NCBI RefSeq assembly: GCF_036320965.1
Contig: NC_092242.1
Coordinates: 64,687,520-64,751,519, forward strand
Length of the DNA stretch: 64,000 nt
DNA from: Panulirus ornatus
Lineage: Eukaryota; Arthropoda; Malacostraca; Decapoda; Palinuridae
Direction: 5' to 3'
A program made the translations under genes and the position numbers. The notes under the pieces were generated by a model. It was not told the origin of the DNA. It saw only the letters and a program-made list of their open reading frames with translations, and ran no database searches. Positions 47,174 to 58,479 of the stretch are shown in pieces. Every line of letters begins with the position of its first letter. Within the stretch, counting starts at the first letter, position 1.

Positions 47174-47388
47174 TACTATTCGCCATTTCCCGCGATAGCG
47201 AGGTAGCGTTAAGAGCAGAGGACTGGGCCTTTGAGGGAATATCCTCGCCTGGCCCCCTTCTCTGTTCCTTCTTTTGGAAATTTTCCAAAAGAAGGAACAG
47301 AAAAGGAGGTCAAGTGAGAGTATTCCTTCTAAGGCTCAGTCCTCTGTTCTTATGGCTACCTCGCTAACGCGAGAAATGGCGAATATGT
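47174..47388. mobile_element. Two truncated family A copies head to head (foldback)
   Basis: 47174-47280 is antisense and 47282-47388 sense. They meet at TTTTGGAAA-T-TTTCCAAAA with a 1-base loop. Both stop at the same internal site of the element. The arms are roughly 85% identical by eye, so they are different copies, not a read-through artefact. Confidence 0.85.
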
Positions 47389-47390
<2 letters not shown>

Positions 47391-47438
<48 letters not shown>

Positions 47439-47445
47439 TTTTTTT
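47391..47445. repeat. (TA)n followed by poly(T)25
   Basis: The poly(T) is the poly(A) tail of the minus-strand LINE at 47446-48497; the (TA)n is its flank. Confidence 0.9.
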
Positions 47446-48497
47446 ATACTTTGTCGCTGTCTCCCGCGTTTGCGAGGTAGCGCAAGGAAACAGACGAAAG
47501 AAATGGCCCAACCCCCATACACACGTACATACACACGTCCACACACGCAAATATACATACCTACACAGCTTTCCATGGTTTACCCCAGACGCTTCACATG
47601 CCTTGATTCAATCCACTGACAGCACGTCAACCCCTGTATACCACATCGCTCCAATTCACTCTATTTCTTGCCCTCCTTTCACCCTCCTGCATGTTCAGGC
47701 CCCGATCACACAAAATCTTTTTCACTCCATCTTTCCACCTCCAATTTGGCCTCCCTCTTCTCCTCGTTCCCTCCACCTCCGACACATATATCCTCTTGGT
47801 CAATCTTTCCTCACTCATTCTCTCCATGTGCCCAAACCATTTCAAAACACCCTCTTCTGCTCTCTCAACCACGCTCTTTTTATTTCCACACATCTCTCTT
47901 ACCCTTACGTTACTTACTCGATCAAACCACCTCACACCACACATTGTCCTCAAACATCTCATTTCCAGCACATCCATCCTCCTGCGCACATCTCTATCCA
48001 TAGCCCACGCCTCGCAACCATACAACATTGTTGGAACCACTATTCCTTCAAACATACCCATTTTTGCTTTCCGAGATAATGTTCTCGACTTCCACACATT
48101 TTTCAAGGCTCCCAAAATTTTCGCCCCCTCCCCCACCCTATGATCCACTTCCGCTTCCATGGTTCCATCCGCTGACAGATCCACTCCCAGATATCTAAAA
48201 CACTTCACTTCCTCCAGTTTTTCTCCATTCAAACTCACCTCCCAATTGACTTGACCCTCAACCCTACTGTACCTAATAACCTTGCTCTTATTCACATTTA
48301 CTCTTAACTTTCTTCTTCCACACACTTTACCAAACTCAGTCACCAGCTTCTGCAGTTTCTCACATGAATCAGCCACCAGCGCTGTATCATCAGCGAACAA
48401 CAACTGACTCACTTCCCAAGCTCTCTCATCCCCAACAGACTTCATACTTGCCCCTCTTTCCAGGACTCTTGCATTTACCTCCCTAACAACCCCAACC
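47446..48497 (-). mobile_element. 3' half of a LINE: RT motifs C-E, C-terminal region, 3' UTR, poly(A)
   Basis: The best-preserved LINE piece: an open frame of about 290 codons to a stop near 47627. It reads 'VVREVNARVLERGASMKSVG', 'LLFADDTALVADS' (catalytic FADD), 'NVNKSKVIRYSRVEGQVNWE', 'CFRYLGVDLSADG' (motif E), then the C-terminal region with 'GIVVPTMLYGCEAW', 'RRRMDVLEMRCLRTMCGVR' and 'GTRRRGRPNWRWKDGVKK'. The 3' UTR ends 'CTTGCGCTACCTCGC' + 'AAACGCGGGAGACAGCG' and a poly(A). Endonuclease and RT motifs A and B are absent from this orientation; B and A lie inverted next to it (48498-48888). Confidence 0.88.
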
Positions 48498-48882
48498 CCA
48501 TGGTAAATTATATGGGAGGGTATTGATTGAGAGGGTGAAGGCATGTACAGAGCATCAGATTGGGGAAGAGCAGTGCGGTTTCAGAAGTGGTAGAGGATGT
48601 GTGGATCAGGTGTTTGCTTTGAAGAATGTATGTGAGAAATACTTAGAAAAGCAAATGGATTTGTATGTAGCATTTATGGATCTGGAGAAGGCATATGATA
48701 GAGTTGATAGAGATGCTCTGTGGAAGGTATTAAGAATATATGGTGTGGGAGGCAAGTTGTTAGAAGCAGTGAAAAGTTTTTATCGAGGATGTAAGGCATG
48801 TGTACGTGTAGGAAGAGAGGAAAGTGATTGGTTCTCAGTGAATGTAGGTTTGCGGCAGGGTTGTGTGATGTCTCCATGGTTG

Positions 48883-48888
<6 letters not shown>
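48498..48888 (+). mobile_element. Inverted 5' segment of the same LINE: RT motifs A and B
   Basis: Plus-strand open frame 'GRVLIERVKACTEHQIGEE', 'GFRSGRGCVDQVFALKNV', 'AFMDLEKAYDRVDRD' (motif A), 'GLRQGCVMSPWLFN' (motif B). It ends exactly at TTTAAT (48883-48888), where (TA)n begins. In LINE order it lies just upstream of the minus-strand piece, so the two form a 5'-inverted insertion. Confidence 0.85.

Positions 48889-48958
<70 letters not shown>
48887..48958. repeat. (TA)n array, 72 bp
   Basis: Begins within the TTTAAT of the LINE. Confidence 0.95.
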
Positions 48959-48960
<2 letters not shown>

Positions 48961-49242
48961 CACACGAACCTGTTGCCATGGAATTGCATTTCGAACGATC
49001 AGCAGCGACAGTCTAGCCTTATCGAGGCTGAACATGTTAGACAATCAGCCAGTTCCCCACTTTATCAACGTATAGAAAACGGAACCTGCGAAGCCTTCGT
49101 CAGTAACTCGCACCATCCACACGTAAATTTCGGAAGAGATTAGACACGGTACGTACAAATCTATGATCTTCCGTATTTCACCGAGACGTTATAGAAACCC
49201 GGAAGCTTTGAATTACGGTTAAAGGATCTCAAATTACGAAGG

Positions 49243-49251
49243 AAAGATGAG

Positions 49252-49286
<35 letters not shown>

Positions 49287-49480
49287 TACAAAGACTTGAC
49301 AAGACTAGGCCTGGCACGGGCTCTTGTTAGTAACAACCAGTTTCCGGGTGTGCCATTACTGGCACGGGACGACAATTGTATAATTGTTACGTGGTGTGTT
49401 GTGCTTCTGTTGATGTGTGTGTGTGTGTGTGTGTGTGTGTGTCTGTGTGGTGATTTTCTTAATCCCAAATAAATTCATTC
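49243..49480 (+). repeat. Family B copy bounded by (GT)n arrays
   Basis: (GT)15 at 49253-49283, then 'GGGCTCTTGTTAGTAACAAC', the hairpin GTGCCATTACTGGCAC at 49350-49365, 'TTCTGTTGATG' and a second (GT)13 at 49415-49441. Same order as 5703-5935. Confidence 0.7.
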
Positions 49481-49484
49481 TTGC

Positions 49485-50001
49485 GAAAATGCCTAAATCA
49501 TCGTAAATGGCTAAAGTTACTTTTTAGCCTTGAATTGAGCTTTCTAGCCATAGAGAACATCATTTTGTATCACGTACGCAATCTGACAATAAAGTCATCT
49601 TATCTTGAAGTTCACAGGGTTGACAACACGAGAAACTCGCTCTCCCGCCCGCCTTCTGCGGGAGACACAGCAGGAGATCGGAGAGGTCACAGCCAAAGGA
49701 GATCCTTCTCTTATTTAAATGTAAAGAAGGTCAAGCGAGGCAGGGCCAAAAGGACGCCATGATCTAGTAAATCTTATGCATGTGCAATCAGGCCCAGACC
49801 TGGCATAAGATATGAATATGCAATGTGAGTCTCCTCCGCTTGTCTCACGGTATAGCGCAGCCACACGGAAAAATAATGTTGAATTATAGACGAGGACCTT
49901 TACCTGATACGTGTAAACATCTCCAAACTTCAACCTACGCTAAATATCATACGACTTTCCTTATAAAGGAGCTGTTGTGAGGGGATCCAACATCAATAAT
50001 C

Positions 50002-50046
<45 letters not shown>

Positions 50047-51000
50047 TAAGCACATTTCGGTCATATATGGTTGAAAGCGTGACATACCTTTCCACGTTGT
50101 AGTGCATGAGGCAGCGACACTTGGTTACAAATGCGTGTGATAACTAAATGTTGTGAGCTCAAGCTGGCTAAAGAAGGAAAAAAAAAAGAAAAAAACGATT
50201 ACAGAGGATAAGCGGGAAGCAAAAACACTCTTTTCCCCCTAGCCACTTAAAACATGAAACTAGCAACCCCAGTTATAAATTCTATCTTCTTTCATTTACT
50301 ACTGGAAGGCTGACATGCGGGACAGTGCAAAGGTAGGTAGGGATTGCAACGGCTCAAGTGCGTATTCTGATCTTACGGTCCACACTGCTCCAAAACGACG
50401 TAGGTATGGTAAATGGATCATCACTACCCACACACAAGGGGGTGTGGGAAGGTACACAGAGCATCGAAGCCTTCACATCACAGCTTTAACTAGTTACTCA
50501 CGCCCACCTTGTCCCGTAATTCTTGGCGAGTCTTAAGTCAGCTAGCCGGGCTGCGTTGGTCGTAAACACGCCCAGAACCCCCTGATGAAATTCATGGGAG
50601 GTTCCTCTACGAATTAATGAGACCAGATAACCACAACCAATTTTGTCGAAGAGAGAGAAAAAAAACTATGCTAATAATTACTTCACGTCAGAAAAAAAAA
50701 TATATATATATATATTACCTGTTCTAATTTTCTGAATAATTACATGGTAAGTGCCTTCTTATCTTCCTATCTTATCATCTGTGTCTGCATTATTTCTAGC
50801 AAGACAAAATTATCCACAGTGAACTGATTTGAATATTCAATGATTTCGTGTAAAAGCGCGCGGACAAGTTTTATTATACCTTACTGGAGAAAATGGACAT
50901 AGTCCCTGGAGAATGGTGGTCACATGTGAAAGACACGGTTAGTGTGTATAGTGGGAGAATTGGAAGCGGGACGTGAAGAACAATCACAGTAATAAACAGA
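49485..51000 (-). other. Intron, a (CA)n array and poly(A) runs
   Basis: (CA)15 at 50009-50039 and short A-rich runs; no exon with fitting phase recognised. Confidence 0.4.
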
Positions 51001-51015
51001 TTATTATTATTATTA

Positions 51016-51049
<34 letters not shown>

Positions 51050-51112
51050 CATCATCATCATCATCATCATTATCATATCATTATCATTATCATCATTATT
51101 ATTATCATTTCC
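51001..51112. repeat. (ATT)n/(ATC)n imperfect trinucleotide array
   Basis: ATT units switching to ATC and back, with interruptions. Confidence 0.9.
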
Positions 51113-51119
51113 TCAGAAT

Positions 51120-52468
51120 GAGAAAAGATAATTGATGGAACGAGCCATATTTCATAAAAACGATTACATGACAAAAAAAAAAAAAAAGATCATGAAAGTA
51201 GAGGCAAGATACAGAAACCAGAGGGACATATAGTTAATATCATAATAAACACTTAAAAAATCAAATATCAATGACCATAAGACGAGAAAAGTTGAAGAAA
51301 AATCTGCACGAAGAAAATCAGAAGACAATATCGCACAAACGGGTCTCATAATGAACGCAAACAACGGAAAAGTGACTGTATTTGCCCGACTGTGTTTGCG
51401 AAGTGAAATTCCGAGCGTAAGACACACTCGAACGGCGAGGGAATCATGGCGATGATAGACTTCAAATATTTTGGGAAGCATATTCAGCGAAGACTGGGAA
51501 ATGGCTACTGAAATATCGGAGAGTGATGAAAGACCGGCAAGTGCCTGAGACTCCGAGGGAGGAAAAATCACGAGGGGGGAGGTGATATGTGAGTTTTGAA
51601 GAATGTGGAAGACCCCGAGGGAGAGAATATCTCAGTGTACCCTAAAATATTTATGGGCAAATGAATCCTTGGTGTAATAGCAGAAGAATGGCCGCTAGTG
51701 TCTTACCTACACACACACACACACAAACACGAAGATCCACTGAAGATATTATGTATGGAAAGCGGGAGACGGTATGCTGCCTAAAATGCTTAATGAAGAT
51801 AAACACAACAAAGAGATAAGGATGAAGAAGTGTTGCAAAGACTTCTTTTTTTTTTTTTCCTTACAAATCACTCTACACTCGGGTGATTAAGACGAAAAAA
51901 AAAAAAAAAATTAAAGTCATCTATTGACCGGTAGTCAACAACATTGTCCCTGAATAATGGCGCGAGTCTAAGGGCCTGACACACACACACACTACTGTGC
52001 ATTTTCCACGGTCAGGCAATCAGAGCCAGGGAAACTTCTACAATTGAGCACAGTACACAACAGTCACTTATCAGATTCCAATTTCGGAACCTCGTCGTGT
52101 AATTATTACACACTTGTTACATTCGACAACATCATTAAGTTCACGTATTGTTTGTTGCCTTTAACGGACTGTGATATGTGTGCGTTCATCAGGCCATGGT
52201 TCGAAACACTAGAGGATTGTTATATTTGGCATCTTACATACTTCATCAACTTAATTAATAGGTAATTCAGATGTGAACATCTACAATCACTGAGAGGGTA
52301 TTCAAAATATAACATAAACAAAATATAAACTAAATGATTATGTCTATCATGAACAAAATTAATCTTACATAACTTGTTAAAGTTATCTACATATCTGAAG
52401 ACAGCTAAGTAAAGGCGCAAACATGTTCTTATGAGTTACTGGTAACTAAGAGAAACCTATAAATCCTG

Positions 52469-52470
<2 letters not shown>
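51120..52470 (-). other. Intron, nothing recognised
   Basis: Short (CA)n at 51711-51725 and 51980-51992 and poly(T)/poly(A) runs near 51846 and 51895 only. Confidence 0.4.

Positions 52471-52543
<73 letters not shown>
52471..52543. repeat. (GA)n array, 73 bp
   Basis: Pure GA repeat on the + strand. Confidence 0.97.
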
Positions 52544-52546
<3 letters not shown>

Positions 52547-52964
52547 GAGCCGCTGAATAAAATCTTTCATCGTAACTCATTCTTGTAAGCTTACAACTCC
52601 ACTATATTACTTTCGCTGTGATCTTAACATCGCTTTAAATAATGGTTATAAATACCACAACACAGTCTATCCCTAAAGTTACTTGACCACAAATCCCTCT
52701 TGGATGCGTGTAATGCGAAAACAAATGAGAAGCTTCGACACACAAGGATGTTAATAAATTACAATATTTCTCGACTAGCTCAAACAGCGGACGACTCCCC
52801 ACAATGAACTCAAAGAGTAAAACAATACAAGAGATCTGTTTAGCCAACCATGGTTCAATTATTCCACAAACACACACACAAACATCTGACAATACAAGGC
52901 TTCGAAGCCTAGTGATCATTTGGAACCTTACGTTTACTGTTACCATACCAACGAAGAGAAAACT

Positions 52965-53078
52965 GAAGAGGGAAGGGAGCGGGGGGCTGGAAATCCTCCC
53001 CTCTCGTTTTCAATTCCCTCAAGGGCTCAGTCCTCTGTTCTTAACGCTACCTCGCTAACGCGGGAAATGGGGAAATAT
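52965..53078 (+). mobile_element. Family A copy, internally deleted
   Basis: 'GGGAGCGGGGGGCTGGAAAT', 'CCTCCCCTCTC' then a jump to 'GGGCTCAGTCCTCTGTTC' and 'CGCTACCTCGCTAACGCGGG'. The 5' head and the middle are missing. (TA)n follows. Confidence 0.8.

Positions 53079-53081
<3 letters not shown>

Positions 53082-53149
<68 letters not shown>
53082..53149. repeat. (TA)n array, 68 bp
   Basis: Follows a family A tail. Confidence 0.95.
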
Positions 53150-53151
<2 letters not shown>

Positions 53152-53695
53152 GCTCAAACAAAGCAAATGCCAAATGCACAATAAGACGATGTGGTCACAA
53201 ATATATCCTTAACACCTAGGAAAATGTTTAAGATATTCCAGTTTGAGTTCGTAACTTTACCTCGACAGCATTACTGATCCTAGCAGTTATTACCTTCCGT
53301 AATGGTATCAAATTCATCAATCAGAAAATGCGATTGAAAAGGATATCACCTGATGTAATTATCATTACATCATTGTACTTTATACAAAATTGAAAAAAAA
53401 AAAAAAAAGAATTGTCGCAATAAAAAATGATTTAATCAAGCTCCTCTTACATAATTACGTTGCTCGCTCAGACTCCAAACTGGAGGATTAAGTGCAAAGC
53501 TTCCAATTAAACTGCACCGTTAAAAACAAAATCCATACAGGGCGTACATGACATAACCTATGGCAGTGTACACAGGCCCTCATCTGTGTGCACACAAGGT
53601 ATTTACATAATTATGTATACACATGATCTTATGTAATACACAGTGTGTGATTCCATGACACTTTACATGTTACATTAGATCCGGGTTGCAGATGC
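53150..53695 (-). other. Intron, nothing recognised
   Basis: One poly(A) of about 17 at 53392-53408; otherwise featureless. Confidence 0.4.
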
Positions 53696-53699
53696 ATCT

Positions 53700-53750
53700 T
53701 CAACGCTCAGTCCTCTGTTCTTAGCGCTTCCTCGCTAATGTGGGAAATGG

Positions 53751-53752
<2 letters not shown>
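53700..53752 (+). mobile_element. Family A 3'-tail fragment (5'-truncated)
   Basis: 'CTCAGTCCTCTGTTCTTAGC' and 'GCTTCCTCGCTAATGTGGG', only the last 53 bases of the element, followed by (TA)n. Confidence 0.75.

Positions 53753-53830
<78 letters not shown>
53753..53830. repeat. (TA)n array, 78 bp
   Basis: Separates a truncated and a full family A copy. Confidence 0.95.
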
Positions 53831-53834
<4 letters not shown>

Positions 53835-54054
53835 GGGGATAGGGGAGAAAGAATACTTCCCACGTATTCCCTGCGTGTCGTAGAAGGCGACTAAAAGGGG
53901 AGGGAGCGGGGGGCTGGAAATCCTCCCCTCTCAATTTTTTTTAATTTTCCAAAAGAAGGAACAGAGAAGGGGGCCAGGTGAGGATATTCCCTCAGTGGCC
54001 CAGTTCTCTGTTCTTAACGCTACCTCGCTAACGCGGGAAATGGCGAATAGTTTG

Positions 54055-54083
<29 letters not shown>
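53831..54083 (+). mobile_element. SINE-like family A, reference copy with poly(A)
   Basis: 224 bp plus (A)29. The head is 'CCCTGGGGATAGGGGAG', then 'CCCACGTATTCCCTGCG', 'GTCGTAGAAGGCGACTAAAA', 'GGGGGGCTGGAAATCCTCCC', a T-rich spacer, 'TTTTCCAAAAGAAGGAACAG', and the tail 'CGCTACCTCGCTAACGCGGG' + 'AAATGGCGAATAG'. The tail matches the LINE 3' end at 47446-47500. No open frame and no clear A/B boxes. (TA)n on both sides. Taken as a non-autonomous element moved by the LINE (inference). Confidence 0.85.

Positions 54084-54129
<46 letters not shown>
54084..54129. repeat. (TA)n array, 46 bp
   Basis: Directly follows the poly(A) of the reference family A copy. Confidence 0.95.
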
Positions 54130-54131
<2 letters not shown>

Positions 54132-55014
54132 TACCTTTTTTAATAGAATCGTATTAATCGTCTGTATGGTCATAGTGTTACCTATATATTGTACTAATGC
54201 TCTAAATAAAAAAAAAAAAAAAAAAGAAGGCAGCAACGAGGAAATCCAACATTCAAATAAAATTCTAAATCAAAACTACAAAGTTTTAGGTAAACAAAAA
54301 AAACATCTTGTGTTAAACTCACACAAGACAAAACAAATCGCTGTTTCCAGACAAGATGAACACAAAGGTGGGTGTGGGGAGTCTGTCCATTAACCAAGTT
54401 CTCGCCGGTAATTAATTCATGGTCCACGGCGGCAAATCTGGCGAGGATTGCAGGCGGTGAAAAGAGGTGTGTGCTCCACGCCGGCTCGGACCTAACTCTC
54501 CGGAAACGCTCCTAAGAACGTTGAACTCCACCACGCTACTTCCTCTGGCCGAGAAATAACCCGGTAACTGGCAACTCGCTTCGCACTCGTCGCGCCAAAT
54601 TGCTAGCTAGAGCTAGCCCGTCTCGGGGGTTTTTATAATACTAGAGGAAATGTATTTCGCGGTTTTGGAGCTTTTAGGTAAATTGCAGTGATTGCAGGAA
54701 GCTGAAAATAATTCAATATAAGAACTGTTACCGGACGAAGTATAGTTCCAGCGAGGGGAAAACATGGAGGCTACGCGCGTATGGAAAAGGTTTGGTCGGG
54801 ATGGGAGGGAGGTGAATTATGTAATAACTAGAAAAAAATAAAGAAAAATATAAGTGATTTAAGAAAACACTGCCATCTTACGAGCACTTGGCGCTTAAAG
54901 GGTTATATGTGGAGGTTAAATTCAACCACTAATATAAAAGGTTCGAACTCAGTAAATTGAGCACAGCAGCCTCTCTCTCTTCAACCTTCTCTCTTTAAGA
55001 CAATCAACCTCCAG

Positions 55015-55015
<1 letters not shown>
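54130..55015 (-). other. Intron, nothing recognised
   Basis: A CpG-richer stretch at 54420-54640 with a TTTATAA near 54633. No supported promoter or exon. Confidence 0.35.

Positions 55016-55016
<1 letters not shown>

Positions 55017-55075
<59 letters not shown>
55017..55075. repeat. (CT)n array, 59 bp
   Basis: Pure CT repeat on the + strand. Confidence 0.97.
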
Positions 55076-55076
<1 letters not shown>

Positions 55077-55764
55077 AATCAAGGGGGTTTCTCAAGGATG
55101 GTAAGCAATTCAGACCATGAGCCTGATTCAGGATTGTGCCACCGACACACACACTCCTCCGCATGACACCAAACCTCACTCATTATTCACACCGACACCT
55201 CAAGTCAAAGCCCAGGTGAGCGCACACACAAACACACACACACACACAGAACCAAACTCTCTGACCGAACGATAAATGATTGGTGATCCTCTCCTCTCAA
55301 AACCACTGTACCAAATTAGTATATCTGGGCATTTAAAGATGCCCATTTACAATCAATGTGTAGTCGAACCTCTGGCTTAATGACCTTCAGCCAGTGAAGG
55401 TCATTGAATCCTACATGCACACATTCGGACGTCAATACAATTTGCATTGCGATGGTGGGAGAAACTTTGTTTTTTTCTTTACAAATTATTGCAGGATATT
55501 CTTTAAATTAAACATTTGGCATTGTTTTCCCGTAAAACGGAGCCGTTAGTAATCTATACATCGCTATTAAATCTATTCTGGATTGTTCTGATCACTATTC
55601 TCTCTATCGCCATCTGTTTCACTATTCTATATACATCTATGCAGAGTTGGAAAGTAGGATGCCATTATTGTCCCCCCATTTTCCTTCTTGTCTGGAAACG
55701 GGAGTCCATTTCCCTCCATGTATTAGAAAGCTGTGTATTTCACTCCTTGTCCGACAGATCTTTT

Positions 55765-56113
55765 ATCTGTCCTTCCCATGTCCTGTCCTCGAGCAGATAA
55801 CATCGTCATAGACCATCAGGTCTTCTGTTATCTATCCTTCGCACGCACTCTGCTCTACCAGATAACGTCGTCATAGACCATCAGGTCCTCTGCTATCAAT
55901 CCTTCCCATGTGCTCTCCTCCAGCAGATACCCTCGTCATAGACCATCAGGTCTTCTGTTGTCAATCCTTCCCATGTACTCTCCTCCAGCAGATACCCTCG
56001 TCATAGACCATCAGGTCTTCTGTTGCCAATCCTTCTCAAGCACTCTCCTCTACCAGATAACCTCGTCATAGACCATCAGGTCTTCTGCTACCAATCCTCC
56101 CCATGTACTGTCC
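55765..56113. repeat. 65-bp minisatellite, about 5.3 copies
   Basis: The phrase CATAGACCATCAGGTC occurs at 55807, 55872, 55937, 56002 and 56067, exactly 65 bases apart. Units also share 'CAGATAACCTCGT' and 'TCAATCCTTCCCATGT' and differ by 5-15% by eye. Confidence 0.93.
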
Positions 56114-56119
56114 TCTTAC

Positions 56120-57545
56120 ACGCCTAACCTGAACCTAACCAAACCAAAAGGTGTGGGTGATGGAACCTTCAGGTACTTTAAAATCACGAGATAACGTTGA
56201 AACACATTACTCACACAGCCAGAATGCGCTTAAGTCTTCCTACTCTGGAAAATGTTTATATATAAATTAATCATTTATGCGACAGCCGCCCACATGGCTG
56301 CTGGGACTTGAAACTATTTGGGGGAAAAAAAATGCTTTATTCCGGCGACTATTCAATGACGGAAATGCATAATTAAACAAAAAGTGAAGTGCATTTTCCA
56401 TTTTCGTCCAATTCATGGTCATTTTTTTCTCCTCTCTCTCTCTCTCTCTCTCTCCAAAAGACCTGCCTGGAAATTGTGTGAAGAGGGAACAATCAAGCGC
56501 CACTTTATTGCTGCTATACCCCATCGCTATCGCTATCGTACTCTGAACGTACTCTACTGTGATCTGCTATGGCGTTTTATCGTTATCGTACTGTGTACTT
56601 TGCTGTCAGGTGTTCGACCTTCATGCTATCGTACCTTGCTGTACTGACTATCGTACCTTGATACTTTCGTACTCTAATGCAATTAGTATCGTGCGTGATA
56701 GCCATCGTACTCTCAGGACGAAGTCGTCGAACTTAAAGGATGAATCAGTGTCCATATCGAATGATCTTTCAAAGTACAAGTACGGTGCGGGTTCTGGCTG
56801 AACGACCATCACTTGTCAATTGTCATTAAATCTAACAACACAGAACAAGGAGATAACGACAAATCAGTGAATTAAATAAGTCTTTCTCACACCGTTAAAG
56901 TACACAAGGCACTCCTCCTTACAGGAATGGAACCAAGAGAAAACACTCAGAAGGACATAGTACACTTGAGAGTGAATCATTGTAATGGACTCAGGAGACT
57001 AAAAAGAACAATCTCACAACACCTAAAGCTAAGGTCAAAATCCATTTTGTACATTAATTTCTGTGGTACACGACGACCGCTCACAACTGTGCTCGGCTAA
57101 ATATCCACTTTGAACATTAATTCCTCTCATCTACAGCCACTCGCAGCTGAGCTAAAAATACAATCTGAACATTAATTTCTCTTCGCGTACGTCCGCCACA
57201 GGATAAAAAAAAGGACCATTTTGAACAAGATGCAATTTCTCTCAGTTAAGGGCGGACACGACACAACAGCCTGTCGTTGCTATGCGGGAGCGGAACCCCA
57301 GTCGAACAAAGCAGGACATGGCATGAATACACAACTCATTTGCATACGGCCTAGCACAGGCCACACAATGCTTCGAGTGTAATACGCCAGCGAGAACAAT
57401 GCGATACCAAACACACACACACACAAACACACAATGATTCAAGGTAAATTACCATCATATTCTGAGAATTCCTTCATAACGAGATGGAAATTCGATTTAT
57501 AATGCATTTTAGAACAAATGTTGAAAGTGTATTAAAGAAGAAAGG
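56120..57545 (-). other. Intron with a (CT)n and scattered ATCGTACT motifs
   Basis: CT array at 56431-56453. From 56527 to 56715 'TATCGTAC' and 'TCGTACTCT' recur irregularly. No exon recognised. Confidence 0.45.
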
Positions 57546-57554
57546 CCGCATCCT

Positions 57555-57596
57555 CTCATCTTCCATTCTCAAGCTGTCAAGTTTAATGCGTCGAAA

Positions 57597-57631
<35 letters not shown>

Positions 57632-57644
57632 AGTACACACACAC

Positions 57645-57734
<90 letters not shown>
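57555..57734. repeat. LINE-end scrap plus (CA)n and (TA)n
   Basis: 'CTCAAGCTGTCAAGTTTAAT' + 'GCGTCGAAACCA' resembles the outermost LINE 3' relic sequence at 29257-29290. It is followed by (CA)14, a spacer, (CA)7 and (TA)n from 57649 with one phase shift. Confidence 0.7.
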
Positions 57735-57735
57735 C

Positions 57736-57787
57736 CACTTTCTTTCACTTCCAATTAGTCCCTTGGGACAAGTGTTCTGAACAACAA
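57736..57787 (-). repeat. Family G copy 1, between (TA)n arrays
   Basis: Minus-strand sequence 'GTTGTTCAGAACACTTGTCC', 'CAAGGGACTAATTGGAAGTG', matching 58421-58472 in opposite orientation with few changes. Confidence 0.75.
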
Positions 57788-57788
57788 T

Positions 57789-57789
<1 letters not shown>

Positions 57790-57853
<64 letters not shown>
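57790..57853. repeat. (TA)n array, 64 bp
   Basis: Flanks family G copy 1. Confidence 0.95.
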
Positions 57854-57854
<1 letters not shown>

Positions 57855-57856
<2 letters not shown>

Positions 57857-58344
57857 TTAGTAAATGGCTGTTACCTGTTCATACCGATAAATCCGACAAC
57901 AGCTAAAGTAAGCTGTACGTGATCCGACAAGAGTATTTTCTTTTTTTTCCCCCATTTTGCTTAGTGACTATAAACTGTACAGTGAAAGATCGAGATTCCG
58001 TAAATCCCTTCTAAAAATGGCACAAAGCTGATTACAGTTACCGGGTTTCTTATCAATCGACCAATGAAAACAAAACCAAACAAAAAAAAAAATCTGGCCA
58101 AAGCTACAAAGGGTATGTGTGGAAAGGATACATATATTTTTTTTTTCCCCCACCACCATTCACATATGTATGGTATAGGCTATTGTGGCTATCCAAACTA
58201 GACTTTACTGGGCTTTCATAAATAAATATGTTGCTGGATACTGATTCAACCCATTCCAATTATATCAAATATACAAGGCAAATATTTTCATCAAAGATAT
58301 TTATGTATCTAATGGTTATTGATACTAAACTGGCCAATAAAACC

Positions 58345-58345
<1 letters not shown>
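57855..58345 (-). other. Intron, nothing recognised
   Basis: Poly(A)/poly(T) runs at 58081-58090 and 58139-58146 only. Confidence 0.4.

Positions 58346-58349
<4 letters not shown>

Positions 58350-58420
<71 letters not shown>
58350..58420. repeat. (TA)n array, 71 bp
   Basis: Directly abuts family G copy 2. Confidence 0.95.
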
Positions 58421-58427
<7 letters not shown>

Positions 58428-58473
58428 AGAACACTTGTTCCAAGGGACTAATTGGAAGTGAAAGAAAATGGAT
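58421..58473 (+). repeat. Family G copy 2
   Basis: 'GTTGTTGAGAACACTTGTTC', 'CAAGGGACTAATTGGAAGTG' and 'AAAGAAAATGGA', the reverse complement of copy 1. Confidence 0.75.
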
Positions 58474-58479
58474 AAATCT

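Noticed and set aside
56117..56143. CCTAACC-like phrases suggesting interstitial telomere (TTAGG)n
   Set aside because: Only two or three imperfect units; too short and irregular.
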